Source: Glaciimonas sp. PCH181 (lineage in GTDB: Bacteria > Pseudomonadota > Gammaproteobacteria > Burkholderiales > Burkholderiaceae_D). From it: DNA of 64,000 bases. This document shows positions 37,801 through 47,190 of this stretch, in pieces. Where the stretch lies: contig NZ_PYFP01000001.1 in NCBI RefSeq assembly GCF_003056055.1, forward strand, positions 372,001-436,000, given 5' to 3'. The position numbers were made by a program, and so were the translations under genes. Numbering within the stretch: position 1 is the first letter of the stretch; each line of letters starts with the position of its first letter. The notes beneath the pieces are model-generated. The model ran no database searches. It was not told the DNA's origin and was given only the letters and a program-made list of their open reading frames with translations.

Positions 37801-38853
37801 CTAGACGTTTGTGCTGACAGTTTCGCTGTTGATGGCTTCGACCAAGCGGTCAACCTGCGCCTCTTCTGTCGCCCAAGAAGTCACCAGCCTAATGACTGAA
37901 TTGTGCTCGCCCCGTTTTTCCCATACATAGAATGCAAAGAGTTTGCTGAGCGACGCAATTAAAGCATTTGGCAAGATAGGGAAAACTTGGTTGGTCTCGG
38001 TGTTAGCTGCTAACTCGTATCCCGCATTTGTTATTCCGGTCGCTAATTTTTTAGCCATTGCATTGGAGTGCAGGGCCAGATTAAAAAACAAATTAGTTGG
38101 TCCGAACAACTCCTGAAATTGAAGACCAAGAATCCGTCCTTTTGCCAGCAACCCGCCGCGCTGCTTGATATGGAAAGCAAAATCCTCGGCCAGCGATGGA
38201 TTTGTAATGACGATTGCCTCTCCAAGAAGCGCGCCGACTTTCGTGCCTCCTATCCAGAACGCGTCCGTCAATAGTCCAATATCAGTCAGCGTCAAGTCGT
38301 TTTGGTAGCCGGAAAGGGCCGCTCCAAGGCGCGCACCATCCATATATAAGATCAGCTTTCGTTCTCTGCACAGGTCTGAGATCGCTTGCAGTTCTGCCTT
38401 AGAGTAAATAGTCCCGATCTCTGTCGCATTTGAGATGTATACCAAGCGGGGTTTGGCCATGTGCGGGAAATGCGCATTCGCTTCTAACGCAGCGCGTATG
38501 CCATCGGGTGTGAGCTTGCCATTCACTGGCGGGACGGTAATGATCTTATGTCCAATTGCCTCGATAGCGCCAGTTTCTCGCGTCACTATATGCCCGGAAG
38601 CTGCGGCGATAACCGCTTCATGGGGACGAAGAAAACTTCCGATTGTGATGATGTTGGCCAGGGTCCCACTTGCAACAAAGAATATTGCGCAATCTGGGTT
38701 AGCCAGGTGACTTCGAATTTTTGCCTTCGCTTCGTGTGAATATGCATCTTCCCCATAGGGTGCTTGCTGAACCGAGTTGGTTGCTGTGAGCGCTTGCAAA
38801 ATCTGAGGATGTGCGCCCTCGCTGTAGTCGTCAAGAAAGCTGTAGGTGGTCAT
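37801..38853 (-). CDS. Threonine-aldolase-like PLP enzyme (beta-eliminating lyase family)
   Basis: A 350-residue fold-type I PLP enzyme similar to low-specificity L-threonine aldolases, which cleave threonine or allo-threonine to glycine and acetaldehyde. Seen features: the opening FLDDYSEGAHPQIL, FFVASGTLANIITI, the Asp-containing LYMDGARLGAAL and the PLP lysine in WIGGTKVGALLGEA. The DDYSEG opening is typical of this branch. The gene is solitary, minus strand, after the gene-poor tRNA flank. Confidence 0.88.
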   Translation of the reverse strand: MTTYSFLDDYSEGAHPQILQALTATNSVQQAPYGEDAYSHEAKAKIRSHLANPDCAIFFVASGTLANIITIGSFLRPHEAVIAAASGHIVTRETGAIEAIGHKIITVPPVNGKLTPDGIRAALEANAHFPHMAKPRLVYISNATEIGTIYSKAELQAISDLCRERKLILYMDGARLGAALSGYQNDLTLTDIGLLTDAFWIGGTKVGALLGEAIVITNPSLAEDFAFHIKQRGGLLAKGRILGLQFQELFGPTNLFFNLALHSNAMAKKLATGITNAGYELAANTETNQVFPILPNALIASLSKLFAFYVWEKRGEHNSVIRLVTSWATEEAQVDRLVEAINSETVSTNV

Positions 38854-38977
38854 AAGTCATTTACCGGTAGGTTATTCGTATGGCGAAGTGCTCAAATACA
38901 ACTGCTTCGTCCACCTCAGCGAATCGCTAGCCAGGTGGGTATCGGTCAAGTGCAGAGATACTGCGCAGTTGTGTAGC
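38854..38977. other. Intergenic region
   Basis: Nothing recognisable; it should contain the promoter of the aldolase-like gene. Confidence 0.3.
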
Positions 38978-39184
38978 TTATCGATTGTGGCAGCTTGAAG
39001 CATGTAAAAAATTGATCTTTGTGTGGTGCAACTCAACTTGTGCACGTAGAGCATGCATTTCTCCACGAACGGTGGGGCTAATGGGTGCCTGGGGTGTTGA
39101 GTGGACGATGTTAACGTCAGTATTGCGAGGGCGCCTGTTGTACTTAACTTGATCTTTCATTTTAATTATCGTTGTTTCGGACAT
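38978..39184 (-). CDS. Possible small protein downstream of the DUF4124 gene
   Basis: A 68-codon open frame whose ATG lies six bases after the stop of the gene at 39191, in the same direction. The product begins MSETTIIKMKDQVKYNRRP and is basic, with a helical segment SPTVRGEMHALRAQVELHH. I do not recognise it and it has no clear ribosome site of its own. It could be co-translated with its neighbour, or be chance. Confidence 0.3.
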   Translation of the reverse strand: MSETTIIKMKDQVKYNRRPRNTDVNIVHSTPQAPISPTVRGEMHALRAQVELHHTKINFLHASSCHNR

Positions 39185-39190
39185 TCAAGC

Positions 39191-39802
39191 CTAACAACCC
39201 AAACGGTATTGTCGCGCCCTGATATCTCCTCGACGAATCCGAAGCCGTTGTTGTTCTTGTCCCGTTAGCCTATGCCTGGATGTGGCGTCAATCACATCGA
39301 TTTCGTTTGCAAGGTAATAGCATTGCCCTTGCATGTTGTTCGTCATTCCCGAAACTCTTTTGTTCGTGATGACTGCGGCCCCCGGATCCGACATGCCAAG
39401 CCGTATTCTTTCCCGTGTTTCTGCGATTGTTTGTTGATCTGGACTGACAAAGCCACCGCTGCTTTCTCGGATTTTTACTGTTGTAGTTTGTTCGGTACTA
39501 AGGCATTTTTGATCTGAGTAAGTTGCTTTATGGTTTGATTCGCATTTGTATATTTGTCCCGATTGTGCGGCCTGCGGTGGTTGCGGCAGTTCTTGAGAGA
39601 ATGTTCTGGCAGGATCTGTATTAGGCGGAGGCGAGTAGGCGTTATTTTTTGCTGAAGACGGCATTGGCTCGGATGCTGCTGGCGTGGGCGTTTTGACTTT
39701 TTCGGGAAATACGATTGATTTGGACATCATCCAAACGATTCCGGTAACTATGCCGATTGCCAATACTAAACTCACAATTCGGCTGATCAAGTCGTTATGC
39801 AT
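39191..39802 (-). CDS. DUF4124-type membrane-anchored or secreted protein
   Basis: A 203-residue protein with one hydrophobic segment near the N-terminus (ISRIVSLVLAIGIVTGIVWMM, about 5-25), then a Pro/Ser/Ala-rich linker (about 38-80), and a DUF4124-like module IYKCESNHKATYSDQKC with its Cys pair. The C-terminal part contains GQCYYLANEIDVIDATSRHRLTGQEQQRLRIRRGD. DUF4124 proteins are common, uncharacterised envelope proteins of betaproteobacteria. The module probably faces the periplasm. No operon partner other than the small frame downstream. Confidence 0.68.
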   Translation of the reverse strand: MHNDLISRIVSLVLAIGIVTGIVWMMSKSIVFPEKVKTPTPAASEPMPSSAKNNAYSPPPNTDPARTFSQELPQPPQAAQSGQIYKCESNHKATYSDQKCLSTEQTTTVKIRESSGGFVSPDQQTIAETRERIRLGMSDPGAAVITNKRVSGMTNNMQGQCYYLANEIDVIDATSRHRLTGQEQQRLRIRRGDIRARQYRLGC

Positions 39803-40076
39803 ACTCTTCCCTTGCTCTTTTTATAGGTAGATCACCAGTTGCCATGCTTGGTTAAGAGCAATATTGTATATTTAAGCACAACTTTATAGGGTGCGATTTC
39901 ATCATAAAAATTGTCGACCGTCGTTGCGAATGCGACGATCAATCGCACACATGCAATCCTTCATCGGGCGATATTAGATGGGGAATGGATACGCTCAGAT
40001 CCGGTTGACGGAGGAAGACATGACGATGGTGTTCGTTACATATGCAACCAATTTTGCGGTCCGTAGTCTGGCCGCA
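39803..40076. other. Intergenic region
   Basis: A stretch of 274 bases between two minus-strand genes. A short plus-strand frame from 39978 reads as noise. No hairpin terminator or promoter stands out. Confidence 0.3.
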
Positions 40077-40991
40077 TTATTTTTCTTTGCCACCGTGCGT
40101 GGGGCTGACTTCGCCATTGGCCAGCAAAGTCGGCAAAATAGCGATCAGCCATGCTTGAAATTCTGCAATTGCCTCAGCCTTTTCAGTATCGAAAGGCGAA
40201 ACTGCGAAGTAACTACCGCGGGCCGGTGCCGTAATGTCGAACAGCCGTATTAGACGACCGCTGGCAAGATGGTTGTGCGCCAGGCAACTGCGCGCCAGGG
40301 CGATGCCCTGATCGGCCGCAGCGGCATCTAGCAGATGCATCGGGTCATCATAAACCGGGCCTGTCTTCGGCTCGCTTTGCTTGATGCCAGCGACCATAAA
40401 CCAAGGCTCCCAGCCGCCATGATGCGCAAATCGCAGCAACGAATGGCGTGGCAGGTCTTGCGGCGTGATCGCTGGATGGTTGGCGGCGAACGCTGGGCTG
40501 CATACCGGAAAAACCACTTCTTTGAACAAACGTTTATAGCGGAAATTCTTGTCAGCGGCGCGGCCGTACCAGATGGCGACATCGGCATCGTTGAAATCAA
40601 GTTCGCTCAATTCGTGCGCGCTGTGCAAGCTGATGCTGAGGTGCGGATGCAGTTGATGAAATCCTGCCAGTCGCGGCACCAGCCAAGCGCTGACGCTTAA
40701 CGTTTGCGATCCTTGCTGGCGCTCGATCCGGCCCAATTGCAACGCGCGATCCAGGGCCAGCAACGCTTGCCGTACTTCTCCCGCCAGCAAACGGCCGCTG
40801 TCGGTCAATACCATTTTGCGACCATCTCGCTGGAACAGCTTGCGGCCCGTGCGCTGCTCGAGGGCACGGATCTGATGACTGATAGCGCTATGCGTCAGAT
40901 TTAGTTCCTCACCGGCGCGGGTGTAGTTGCCGAGGCGGGCGGCTGCTTCAAAAGCACGTAAGGTCTGGGTGGGTGGCAGGCGTTCAAACAT
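40077..40991 (-). CDS. LysR-family regulator, GcvA type
   Basis: A 304-residue LysR regulator of the GcvA subgroup. The helix-turn-helix region reads LRAFEAAARLGNYTRAGEELNLTHSAISHQIRALE (in segments, residues 11-45), followed by GRKLFQRDGRKMVLTDSG and an effector-binding domain. It is divergent from the MFS transporter at 41127 with 135 bases between, so it probably regulates that gene. The effector is unknown. Confidence 0.92.
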   Translation of the reverse strand: MFERLPPTQTLRAFEAAARLGNYTRAGEELNLTHSAISHQIRALEQRTGRKLFQRDGRKMVLTDSGRLLAGEVRQALLALDRALQLGRIERQQGSQTLSVSAWLVPRLAGFHQLHPHLSISLHSAHELSELDFNDADVAIWYGRAADKNFRYKRLFKEVVFPVCSPAFAANHPAITPQDLPRHSLLRFAHHGGWEPWFMVAGIKQSEPKTGPVYDDPMHLLDAAAADQGIALARSCLAHNHLASGRLIRLFDITAPARGSYFAVSPFDTEKAEAIAEFQAWLIAILPTLLANGEVSPTHGGKEK

Positions 40992-41126
40992 GAGGGCAAC
41001 GGTTGATTATTGGCTGTTCGGATAATCGGTTAATTCTATTCACATATAAGGATAAAACACTTCGTTGGCTTTCGTATAGCTGGCTGTCTACTATCGACAA
41101 TATTCTGTTCTTATTAGTGACTTGCC

Positions 41127-42355
41127 ATGAAACTTGCTACCCGTGTGTTCCTGATATTTTCTGCAGGCTATTTCATCTCCTATCTGGCGCGCGGCATCAA
41201 TTTGCCGTTGGCGCCGATGCTCAGCAGCGAACTTGGTTTGTCGCCAGCGCAGTTAGGCCTTCTCACCAGCTTGTATTTCTTTGCTTTTGCTGCGTGCCAA
41301 ATGCCTTTGGGGATATTGCTTGATCGTTTTGGTCCACGCAAGGTTCTTGCTTATTTGCTGGTGTTGGCGGCGATTGGAGCGTTGGTATCGGCCAATGCGC
41401 ACAGTTCTCCACGCTGCTAATCGGTCGACTGTTGCTAGGAATTGGGACGTCGGCATGTCTGATGGCCGGTCTGAAGGCAGTCGTCGCCTGGAATCCGCAT
41501 GATCACCTGCCTGTGATGAACGGCGCGATGTATGCAATTGGCGGTTTGGGCGCGGTGGCGACCGGCACCCCGATTGCATGGGCGCTTGGCTTAACCACCT
41601 GGCGCATGCTGTTTGTGGTGGTGGCGGCATTGATCTTGTTGGTCGTGCTCGCGCTGTTCGCGCTAGTCCCAGAAAAAAATGAGCAGCATCCTAAAAGCAC
41701 GTTGAGAGCGCAATTGCACGATATCGGCGGCATATTTCGTAGCGCGATTTTTTGGCGTACTGCGCCGTTCGTAATGGCTAGTCAGGGCGTATTTCTTGGC
41801 GTGCAAGGTCTGTGGGCTGGGCCGTATTTGCAGGATGTGAGCCGGTTACCGGCGGTTGCTTCTGCAAATATCGTAGCGCTGATCGGCCTGGCGATGGTTC
41901 TGGGGGCGGTGGGCTCGGGATGGCTGGCGCGACGATTGCAGCAGCGCGGTATTTCTTTGCATATCACCGCAGGGGCAGGGATGTTTTTGTTCATGTTGGC
42001 GCAGCTGTTGATTTTGCTGGACGTGGCATTGCCAATGTGGATGTTGTGGAGCATGTACGGGTTGTTCGGGACATCGGGGATATTGACTTACGCGGCGCTG
42101 GTGCGAGAGTTTCCTGCACATCTGGCCGGTCGTGTCAGCACCGGCTTGACCTTAGCGATCTTTGCTGGCGCTTTCGTTGTGCAGTATGGATTTGGACTAT
42201 TACTGAATACCTGGCCGCACGCTGGAGGCGGTTATGCCGTAGTTGCGCATCAAGTGTCTTGGGCGATTTCTTTGGGGGTGCAATTGGTGGCTGGCGTCTG
42301 GTTTTGTCGCCCGTTGCGCGGCTTAACTGCACGGGCTGTCAGTCAGCCGGCATAG
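41127..42355 (+). pseudogene. MFS transporter, interrupted by a -1 frameshift
   Basis: Two consecutive frames make one major-facilitator protein of about 409 residues. The first (41127-41420) encodes helices 1-3, from MKLATRVFLIFSAGYFISYL to VSANAHS, then stops at TAA 41418-41420. The second reads FSTLLIGRLLLGIGTSACLM from about 41408 and continues to 42355 with the remaining helices. Restoring one base near 41405-41408 (CACAGTTCTCC) joins them without loss. The next in-frame ATG (41432) would give a protein lacking three helices. Either the gene is freshly inactivated or this is a sequencing error; the rest is undamaged. Substrate unknown (cyanate/nitrate-like MFS appearance). Confidence 0.88.
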
Positions 42356-42504
42356 AAGCTCTGGTCGTTCATGCAGCACAAGCGCCAAGTGTGAGCCACG
42401 CCAGCAACAACTACCGCCAGGCATGTCGTTAGTCTAATAGGGAAATGTCGAAAATTTGTTGAACAACTCCGCCAAACACGGCGGAGATCTAAGCCCATTC
42501 AACA

Positions 42505-43188
42505 TTATTCGGCGGGCAGCTGAGAGTGTAATAGTTGCTCTATTTCCTTTCCCGTTTTTTCAATATGCTGTCGCAGATACTTTTGTGCTGCAACCACTTT
42601 GCCCGCTTTGCAGAGCACGAGAATTTCTTTGTGATCTGCCTGCGACTCCATCTTATAGCCAGTCTTTGACCACAAAAGGCGGAGATACGGTTCCATGCTG
42701 ATACGCAGTCGATCCAGTATCGCGATGGTGCGAGGGCGGTTCGCTTTGTGGTAGAGGCATTTATGAAACATCACATTCAACGCAATCAGGTCATCGATGT
42801 GATGCGCCTTTTCTAGTTGTTTAATTGTGGTTTCGGCCATCGCATAGTCGGCCGCAGATAACTGCGGTATTGCGGCTTCAATCAAGCGCGCTTCAAGCGT
42901 TGCGCGCAAATCTGTAATTTCTGCCACATCGGCCGGAGACAGCGAATACACCACCGCACCGCGTCTCGGAACGACCTCAACCAAGCCTTCATGTTCCAAC
43001 AATCTGAACGCTTCCCGCACGGTAACTTGGCTGACGGCAAATTGCTTGGCGATTGCGTCTTGCCGTAATGGGTCACCGCCTTTCAGCGCGCCTTTCAATA
43101 TTGCTTCCCGAAGCGCATCAGCGATTGATGCGGTGGCAGGTTGCCGCTTTGCGATGGCTTCCTGCGCAAAAGATTCCAAAATTTCCAT
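42505..43188 (-). CDS. GntR-family regulator, FCD (FadR) subgroup
   Basis: A 227-residue regulator with an N-terminal winged helix (IADALREAILKGALKGGD, then AIAKQFAVSQVTVREAFRLLEHEGLV) and a C-terminal all-helical FCD ligand domain with its metal-site residues (DLRATLEARL, NVMFHKCLY, DHKEIL). It is divergent from the amino-acid catabolic operon starting at 43290. Two repeated operator-like words lie between, so it most likely represses that operon until a substrate-derived acid binds. Confidence 0.92.
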   Translation of the reverse strand: MEILESFAQEAIAKRQPATASIADALREAILKGALKGGDPLRQDAIAKQFAVSQVTVREAFRLLEHEGLVEVVPRRGAVVYSLSPADVAEITDLRATLEARLIEAAIPQLSAADYAMAETTIKQLEKAHHIDDLIALNVMFHKCLYHKANRPRTIAILDRLRISMEPYLRLLWSKTGYKMESQADHKEILVLCKAGKVVAAQKYLRQHIEKTGKEIEQLLHSQLPAE

Positions 43189-43232
43189 ATTTACCTCCGT
43201 TCGCGCATTTTAACAAATTTCCTTGACCTAGT

Positions 43233-43268
43233 CGATTATCGATACTATATTAACGATTATCGATAATT
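43233..43268. promoter_or_regulatory. Tandem GntR operator candidates
   Basis: CGATTATCGATA occurs at 43233-43244 and again at 43254-43265, a period of 21 bases, or two helical turns. The second copy extends to the perfect 12-base palindrome ATTATCGATAAT (43256-43267). They lie 20-55 bases before the dehalogenase ATG and close to the GntR start. Confidence 0.75.
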
Positions 43269-43289
43269 GATTTTCACAAGGAGAAGAGA

Positions 43290-44015
43290 ATGACTATTAA
43301 TCTTACGGAGTTTGATGCACTGACATTTGATGTTTACGGAACATTAATTGACTGGGAGCCAACGATTATTGCCATGTTTCACAGCACGGCAGATCAGTAT
43401 GGTGTTCATCTTTCAGATGAAGAGTTTCTGATGGAATTTGACCAGGCGCGTGCTGCATTACAAAGACAGCGTCCGGCCTTGCTTTATCCAGATGTGCTGA
43501 GATCGGCATATCGGCAGTTTTGCAGCAAATACAAAATTCAGGCAAACGATAACGAATGCGAGGTGTATGCCAATTCGGTCATGTTGTGGCCTGCGTTCGA
43601 CGACACCCTTAAATCGCTAGCGCACTTGAAGAAACATTTTCGGATTGGTTTGCTTAGCAATATTGACAACCAATCCATCACGTATTCCGAACGCAAGCTG
43701 GGGATCAAAGCGGACGTGATCATCACCGCAGAAAACGTCAATGCCTACAAACCGGATCATGCCCATTTCGCGGCTTCTTTTAAGGCGTTCGCAGATTTAG
43801 GTATTGAGAAGCATCGCATTCTTCACGTCGGTCAAAGTCTTCGTGCAGATGTTATCCCGGCGAATCAACTAGGTATGTCGAGCGTTTGGATAAATCGGCC
43901 GGGGCGCAGCCTGGGTTCACGACCAGAGGATGCGATTGGCGCGAAGCCCGATCTGACTTTCAATTCCATGCATGAATTTGCTCTTTATCATCAGGCGCAT
44001 CTGGCAATCGCCTAA
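43290..44015 (+). CDS. HAD-superfamily hydrolase, haloacid dehalogenase type II-like
   Basis: A 241-residue HAD protein. Motif I FDVYGTLIDWE carries the nucleophile Asp14; motif II is GLLSNIDNQS, and Lys is in NAYKPDHAHF; motif IV is HVGQSLRADVIPANQLGM. The DVYGT form is that of L-2-haloacid dehalogenases, but many such proteins are phosphatases or unknown. It is the first gene of the GntR-controlled operon (AAGGAG before the ATG). In an operon for amino-acid import and oxidation, a dehalogenase-like enzyme is unexpected. Confidence 0.88.
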   Translation: MTINLTEFDALTFDVYGTLIDWEPTIIAMFHSTADQYGVHLSDEEFLMEFDQARAALQRQRPALLYPDVLRSAYRQFCSKYKIQANDNECEVYANSVMLWPAFDDTLKSLAHLKKHFRIGLLSNIDNQSITYSERKLGIKADVIITAENVNAYKPDHAHFAASFKAFADLGIEKHRILHVGQSLRADVIPANQLGMSSVWINRPGRSLGSRPEDAIGAKPDLTFNSMHEFALYHQAHLAIA

Positions 44016-44044
44016 ACAAACCTATAAATATCTGGAGGAACGAC

Positions 44045-44929
44045 ATGAGCCACAAGAAAAACAAATTGGTTGCCATCGCGATTGTAGCGACAGCTTTTAG
44101 TAATTTGATCTGTGGCTCAGTCGAGGCACAAACGGCGGATGCGGCGATTACGCGCATCAAGGAATTGAAGAAAGTGACGATTGGTTATCGAGAATCGAGC
44201 CTTCCATTTTCATTTTTGGATGGTAATCAGAAACCTGCAGGCTATGCGATTGACCTGTGCACGGCGGTAGTTGAAACATTGAAAAAAGAGCTGAATATGC
44301 CAAATCTCCAGGTAAATATGCAGCCTGTCGATTTGTCCACACGCATTCCATTGACGCAGAACGGCACTATCGATATGGAGTGCGGCTCGACCGTCAATAC
44401 ATTGGCGCGGCAAAAACAAGTTGATTTTTCTTACGTTACCGCGATCGCTGCAGATCAGATCCTTGTAAAGGCATCTTCGCCCGTGAAGGAATTAGAGGAT
44501 TTGGCCGGCAAGCAAATTGCGTTACCGACCGCATCGACCAGCCTTAGCCTGATTATGGAAATCAATACTAAGAAAAAATTGAACATGCGGTTCTTGTATG
44601 TGAAGGATCAGGCAGAGGGATTTCTGGCCGTGGATACAGGAAGAGCGGCGGCATACATCACCGATAACACGATTCTTTACGGGCTAAAAAATCGCGCTAG
44701 TCATCCAGATGATTTTCGTATCACGGGGCGTCCTCTTTCCTATTTGCCATACGGGATTATGGTTGCAAAAAATAACTCCACATTGCTAGGCATCGTTAAC
44801 CGCACCATTGCTGAAAAATTTCGGTTAGGTGAGGGCGAAGTGCTGTATCAAAAATGGTTTGGCAAGTTGAAAATGCCCCTTTCGCCATTGACGAAAGCGG
44901 GATTTGAACTGAACGCTATTCCTGACTGA
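44045..44929 (+). CDS. Amino-acid ABC transporter, periplasmic binding protein (GltI type)
   Basis: A 294-residue binding protein. The signal peptide ends about SVEAQ (residue 28). The mature part has the family opening ELKKVTIGYRESSLPFSF, GYAIDLCTAVVETLKKEL and MECGSTVNTLARQKQVDFSY. The last two are typical of glutamate/aspartate-type proteins. It is 29 bases behind the HAD gene and probably determines what the permeases at 47191 and 47954 import. Confidence 0.9.
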   Translation: MSHKKNKLVAIAIVATAFSNLICGSVEAQTADAAITRIKELKKVTIGYRESSLPFSFLDGNQKPAGYAIDLCTAVVETLKKELNMPNLQVNMQPVDLSTRIPLTQNGTIDMECGSTVNTLARQKQVDFSYVTAIAADQILVKASSPVKELEDLAGKQIALPTASTSLSLIMEINTKKKLNMRFLYVKDQAEGFLAVDTGRAAAYITDNTILYGLKNRASHPDDFRITGRPLSYLPYGIMVAKNNSTLLGIVNRTIAEKFRLGEGEVLYQKWFGKLKMPLSPLTKAGFELNAIPD

Positions 44930-44941
44930 TCCGGAGGAATA

Positions 44942-46183
44942 ATGAGGGTCATTGTTATCGGTGCAGGTGTTGTCGGATTGGCGACGGCATATTTCTTGAT
45001 GAGAAAAGGCACGCAAGTCATCGTCGTCGATGAACATGCTCAGGCCGGAGAGGGCACCAGCAAGGGAAACGGCGCACAACTCTGCTATAGCTATGTTGCG
45101 CCTTTGGCGGGGCCGGGGGTTATCTCAAAATTGCCAATATGGCTGAGCGATAAAAATTCTCCGGTGCGCTTTTCACCAAAAATGGATGTCCATCAATGGC
45201 GATGGTGCTTGCAGTTCTTGGCGAAATGCAACGCTAAATCGGCTGCTGCAACAACGCAAACCTTGTTGGCGCTTTCTGCGCTTAGCAGCGAACTGATGGC
45301 GGATTTCGTCAAGTCGGTCCCTATTGATTTTGATTATTCGGACAAGGGAAAGTTGGTTGTCTACTCAAAGAAAAGCAGTTTCGACGCAGCGCAGCAGCAA
45401 GTGGCTTTGCAACGTAATCAAGGTAGTCAGCAAGAGGTAATCAGCGCCGGGCAGTGCATAGAAATCGAGCCTTCGTTAATGGCGATTCAAGAGCGCATTG
45501 TCGGCGCAATTTTTACCAAAGGCGATCACACCGCAGACGCTTTCTTGTTTTGCCAGAAACTTGCAGCTTACTTGTCTGAGAACTTTAGCAGCAGTGAGTT
45601 TCGATACGGCGAAACTGTTCAGAAACTGGCAATAGAAAACGGAAAAATTAGTGGCGTCACGACTGCAAATGGCTTTATTCAGGCTGAGGCTGTCGTTGTT
45701 GCTACTGGTGTTGAGGCCAACAATTTACTTGTGCCCGTTGGTCTCAGAGTGCCGATTTATCCAGTCCGTGGCTATAGCATCACTGTTTCAATGAAAACCG
45801 CAGCGGGCCTGCCGTCATTAAGTTTCACTGATTATGATCGACGGATCGTATACGCACCACTCGGAAAACGATTGCGTGTAGGCGGTATGGCTGACATTGC
45901 CGGCTATGAAAAAATCATCGATCAAAGCCGCGTCGATGTGCTGGTCGCTGAAGCGAAAGCAATCTTCGGCATTAACGGAAATTTTGATGACATTAACCCG
46001 TGGTGCGGCCTTCGCCCTGCGACTCCGGCAGGTACGCCGATTGTTGGCATGTCGCAGATAGAGAATTTGTTTCTTAACGTGGGGCATGGCGCGCTTGGCT
46101 GGACATTGTCACTGGCGACCGGTTTTCGCGTGGCCGAAGAAATCGCTGCACGACATCAGGCGTCGCATAAATCGACTTTTTGA
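44942..46183 (+). CDS. FAD-dependent D-amino-acid dehydrogenase (DadA-like)
   Basis: A 413-residue flavoprotein of the DAO/DadA family. It opens with the dinucleotide-binding motif VIGAGVVGLATAYFL. Further resemblance to E. coli DadA is YPVRGYSITVSM, RVGGMADIAGYE, CGLRPATPAGTPIVG and VGHGALGWTLS. It should oxidise a D-amino or imino acid to the keto or imine form, passing electrons to the respiratory chain. The gene follows the binding protein by 12 bases (GGAGG before ATG). The identity of the imino acid is the key to this operon. Confidence 0.88.
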   Translation: MRVIVIGAGVVGLATAYFLMRKGTQVIVVDEHAQAGEGTSKGNGAQLCYSYVAPLAGPGVISKLPIWLSDKNSPVRFSPKMDVHQWRWCLQFLAKCNAKSAAATTQTLLALSALSSELMADFVKSVPIDFDYSDKGKLVVYSKKSSFDAAQQQVALQRNQGSQQEVISAGQCIEIEPSLMAIQERIVGAIFTKGDHTADAFLFCQKLAAYLSENFSSSEFRYGETVQKLAIENGKISGVTTANGFIQAEAVVVATGVEANNLLVPVGLRVPIYPVRGYSITVSMKTAAGLPSLSFTDYDRRIVYAPLGKRLRVGGMADIAGYEKIIDQSRVDVLVAEAKAIFGINGNFDDINPWCGLRPATPAGTPIVGMSQIENLFLNVGHGALGWTLSLATGFRVAEEIAARHQASHKSTF

Positions 46184-46203
46184 ACTTATATATCGAGGAA
46201 TAA

Positions 46204-47109
46204 ATGAACAAATTCAAACTTTCTGGCGTGATGCCAGCGGTAACGACGCCCTTTACCCGTGACGGTAATGTAGACCACGCATTGTTGATAGAACGTTGCG
46301 CATGGCTGTTAAGCAATGGCTGCGATGGCATCAACCTGTTGGGAACAACTGGTGAAGGAACCTCATTGTCGGTTCGCCAAAGATTGGCGGTGATGCAGGC
46401 AATCTCGGCATCAGGCTTGCCGCTTTCGCGGCTAATGATCAGCACAGGGGCCAGTGCGTTGGAGGATGCCCAAGTCTTGACCGCACAGGGAGTAGAACTC
46501 GGATTCGCCGGGGTTTTATTGCTGCCGCCTTTCTATTTCAAGGGCATAAGCGAAGACGGTATCGTGTCATTTATCGAAGCTGTGTTGAACAAAGTCGATG
46601 TTGATCAATGTCGGCTTTATCTTTACCACATGCCCGCCTATACAGGTGTGCCGTACACGCCCACGATTGCGCTTCGCTTAAAAGAAAAATACGGCGATGT
46701 AATTGCCGGGTTGAAGGATAGTACCGGCGACTTATCGGTGTCCTCTGCATTCGTTGCCGCAGTGCCCGATTTTGATGTTTTCCCCAGCTCGGAAAGTTCG
46801 CTAGGACTGGCGAAAGAGAGGGGATACGCGGGATGCATTTCAGCCACTGTCAACGTTACCGCGCCCTTAGCTGGCAAATATTGGAACAGCAATAACGATG
46901 CAGTTGCAGCACTGGAAGCTGCGGCAGAAATTCGATTAGCTTTGCAATCGCTCCCTCTTTTACCAGCTGTCAAATGGGCCGTTGCACGCACAACCTCGCA
47001 ATCTTCCTGGTTGCATGCGTTGCCGCCCATCGGCGCATTGTCTGCCTCTGAAATAGCATTAATTGCACCAGTTCTGGAAAAACACTGGGAATCTATCAAA
47101 GTCGTCTGA
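46204..47109 (+). CDS. DapA-family lyase/deaminase (DHDPS/NAL superfamily)
   Basis: A 301-residue class I aldolase-like protein. The Schiff-base Lys sits in VIAGLKDSTGDL, the catalytic Tyr in LYLYHMPAYTGVPY, and the hallmark GTTGEGTSLS near residue 45. True DapA is a housekeeping enzyme; a copy placed between a D-amino-acid dehydrogenase and amino-acid permeases is more likely catabolic, as with the pyrroline-4-hydroxy-2-carboxylate deaminase of hydroxyproline pathways or other keto-acid aldolases. No hydroxyproline epimerase or semialdehyde dehydrogenase is next to it. Confidence 0.87.
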   Translation: MNKFKLSGVMPAVTTPFTRDGNVDHALLIERCAWLLSNGCDGINLLGTTGEGTSLSVRQRLAVMQAISASGLPLSRLMISTGASALEDAQVLTAQGVELGFAGVLLLPPFYFKGISEDGIVSFIEAVLNKVDVDQCRLYLYHMPAYTGVPYTPTIALRLKEKYGDVIAGLKDSTGDLSVSSAFVAAVPDFDVFPSSESSLGLAKERGYAGCISATVNVTAPLAGKYWNSNNDAVAALEAAAEIRLALQSLPLLPAVKWAVARTTSQSSWLHALPPIGALSASEIALIAPVLEKHWESIKVV

Positions 47110-47190
47110 CGGCATAGATGCAGCGCGAAGCCAAGGGACATTGGCGCGAAAAAAAATTCAAGATTGAAGCGTTTTTCCTAGGAGAACATC

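Noticed and set aside
41432..42355. Separate MFS gene starting at an internal ATG
   Set aside because: It would lack the first three helices; joining it with the upstream frame gives a normal full-length transporter.
44942..47109. Hydroxyproline degradation operon
   Set aside because: DadA-like plus DapA-like genes suggest it, but an epimerase and the semialdehyde dehydrogenase are missing, and a HAD gene is present; kept as unknown.
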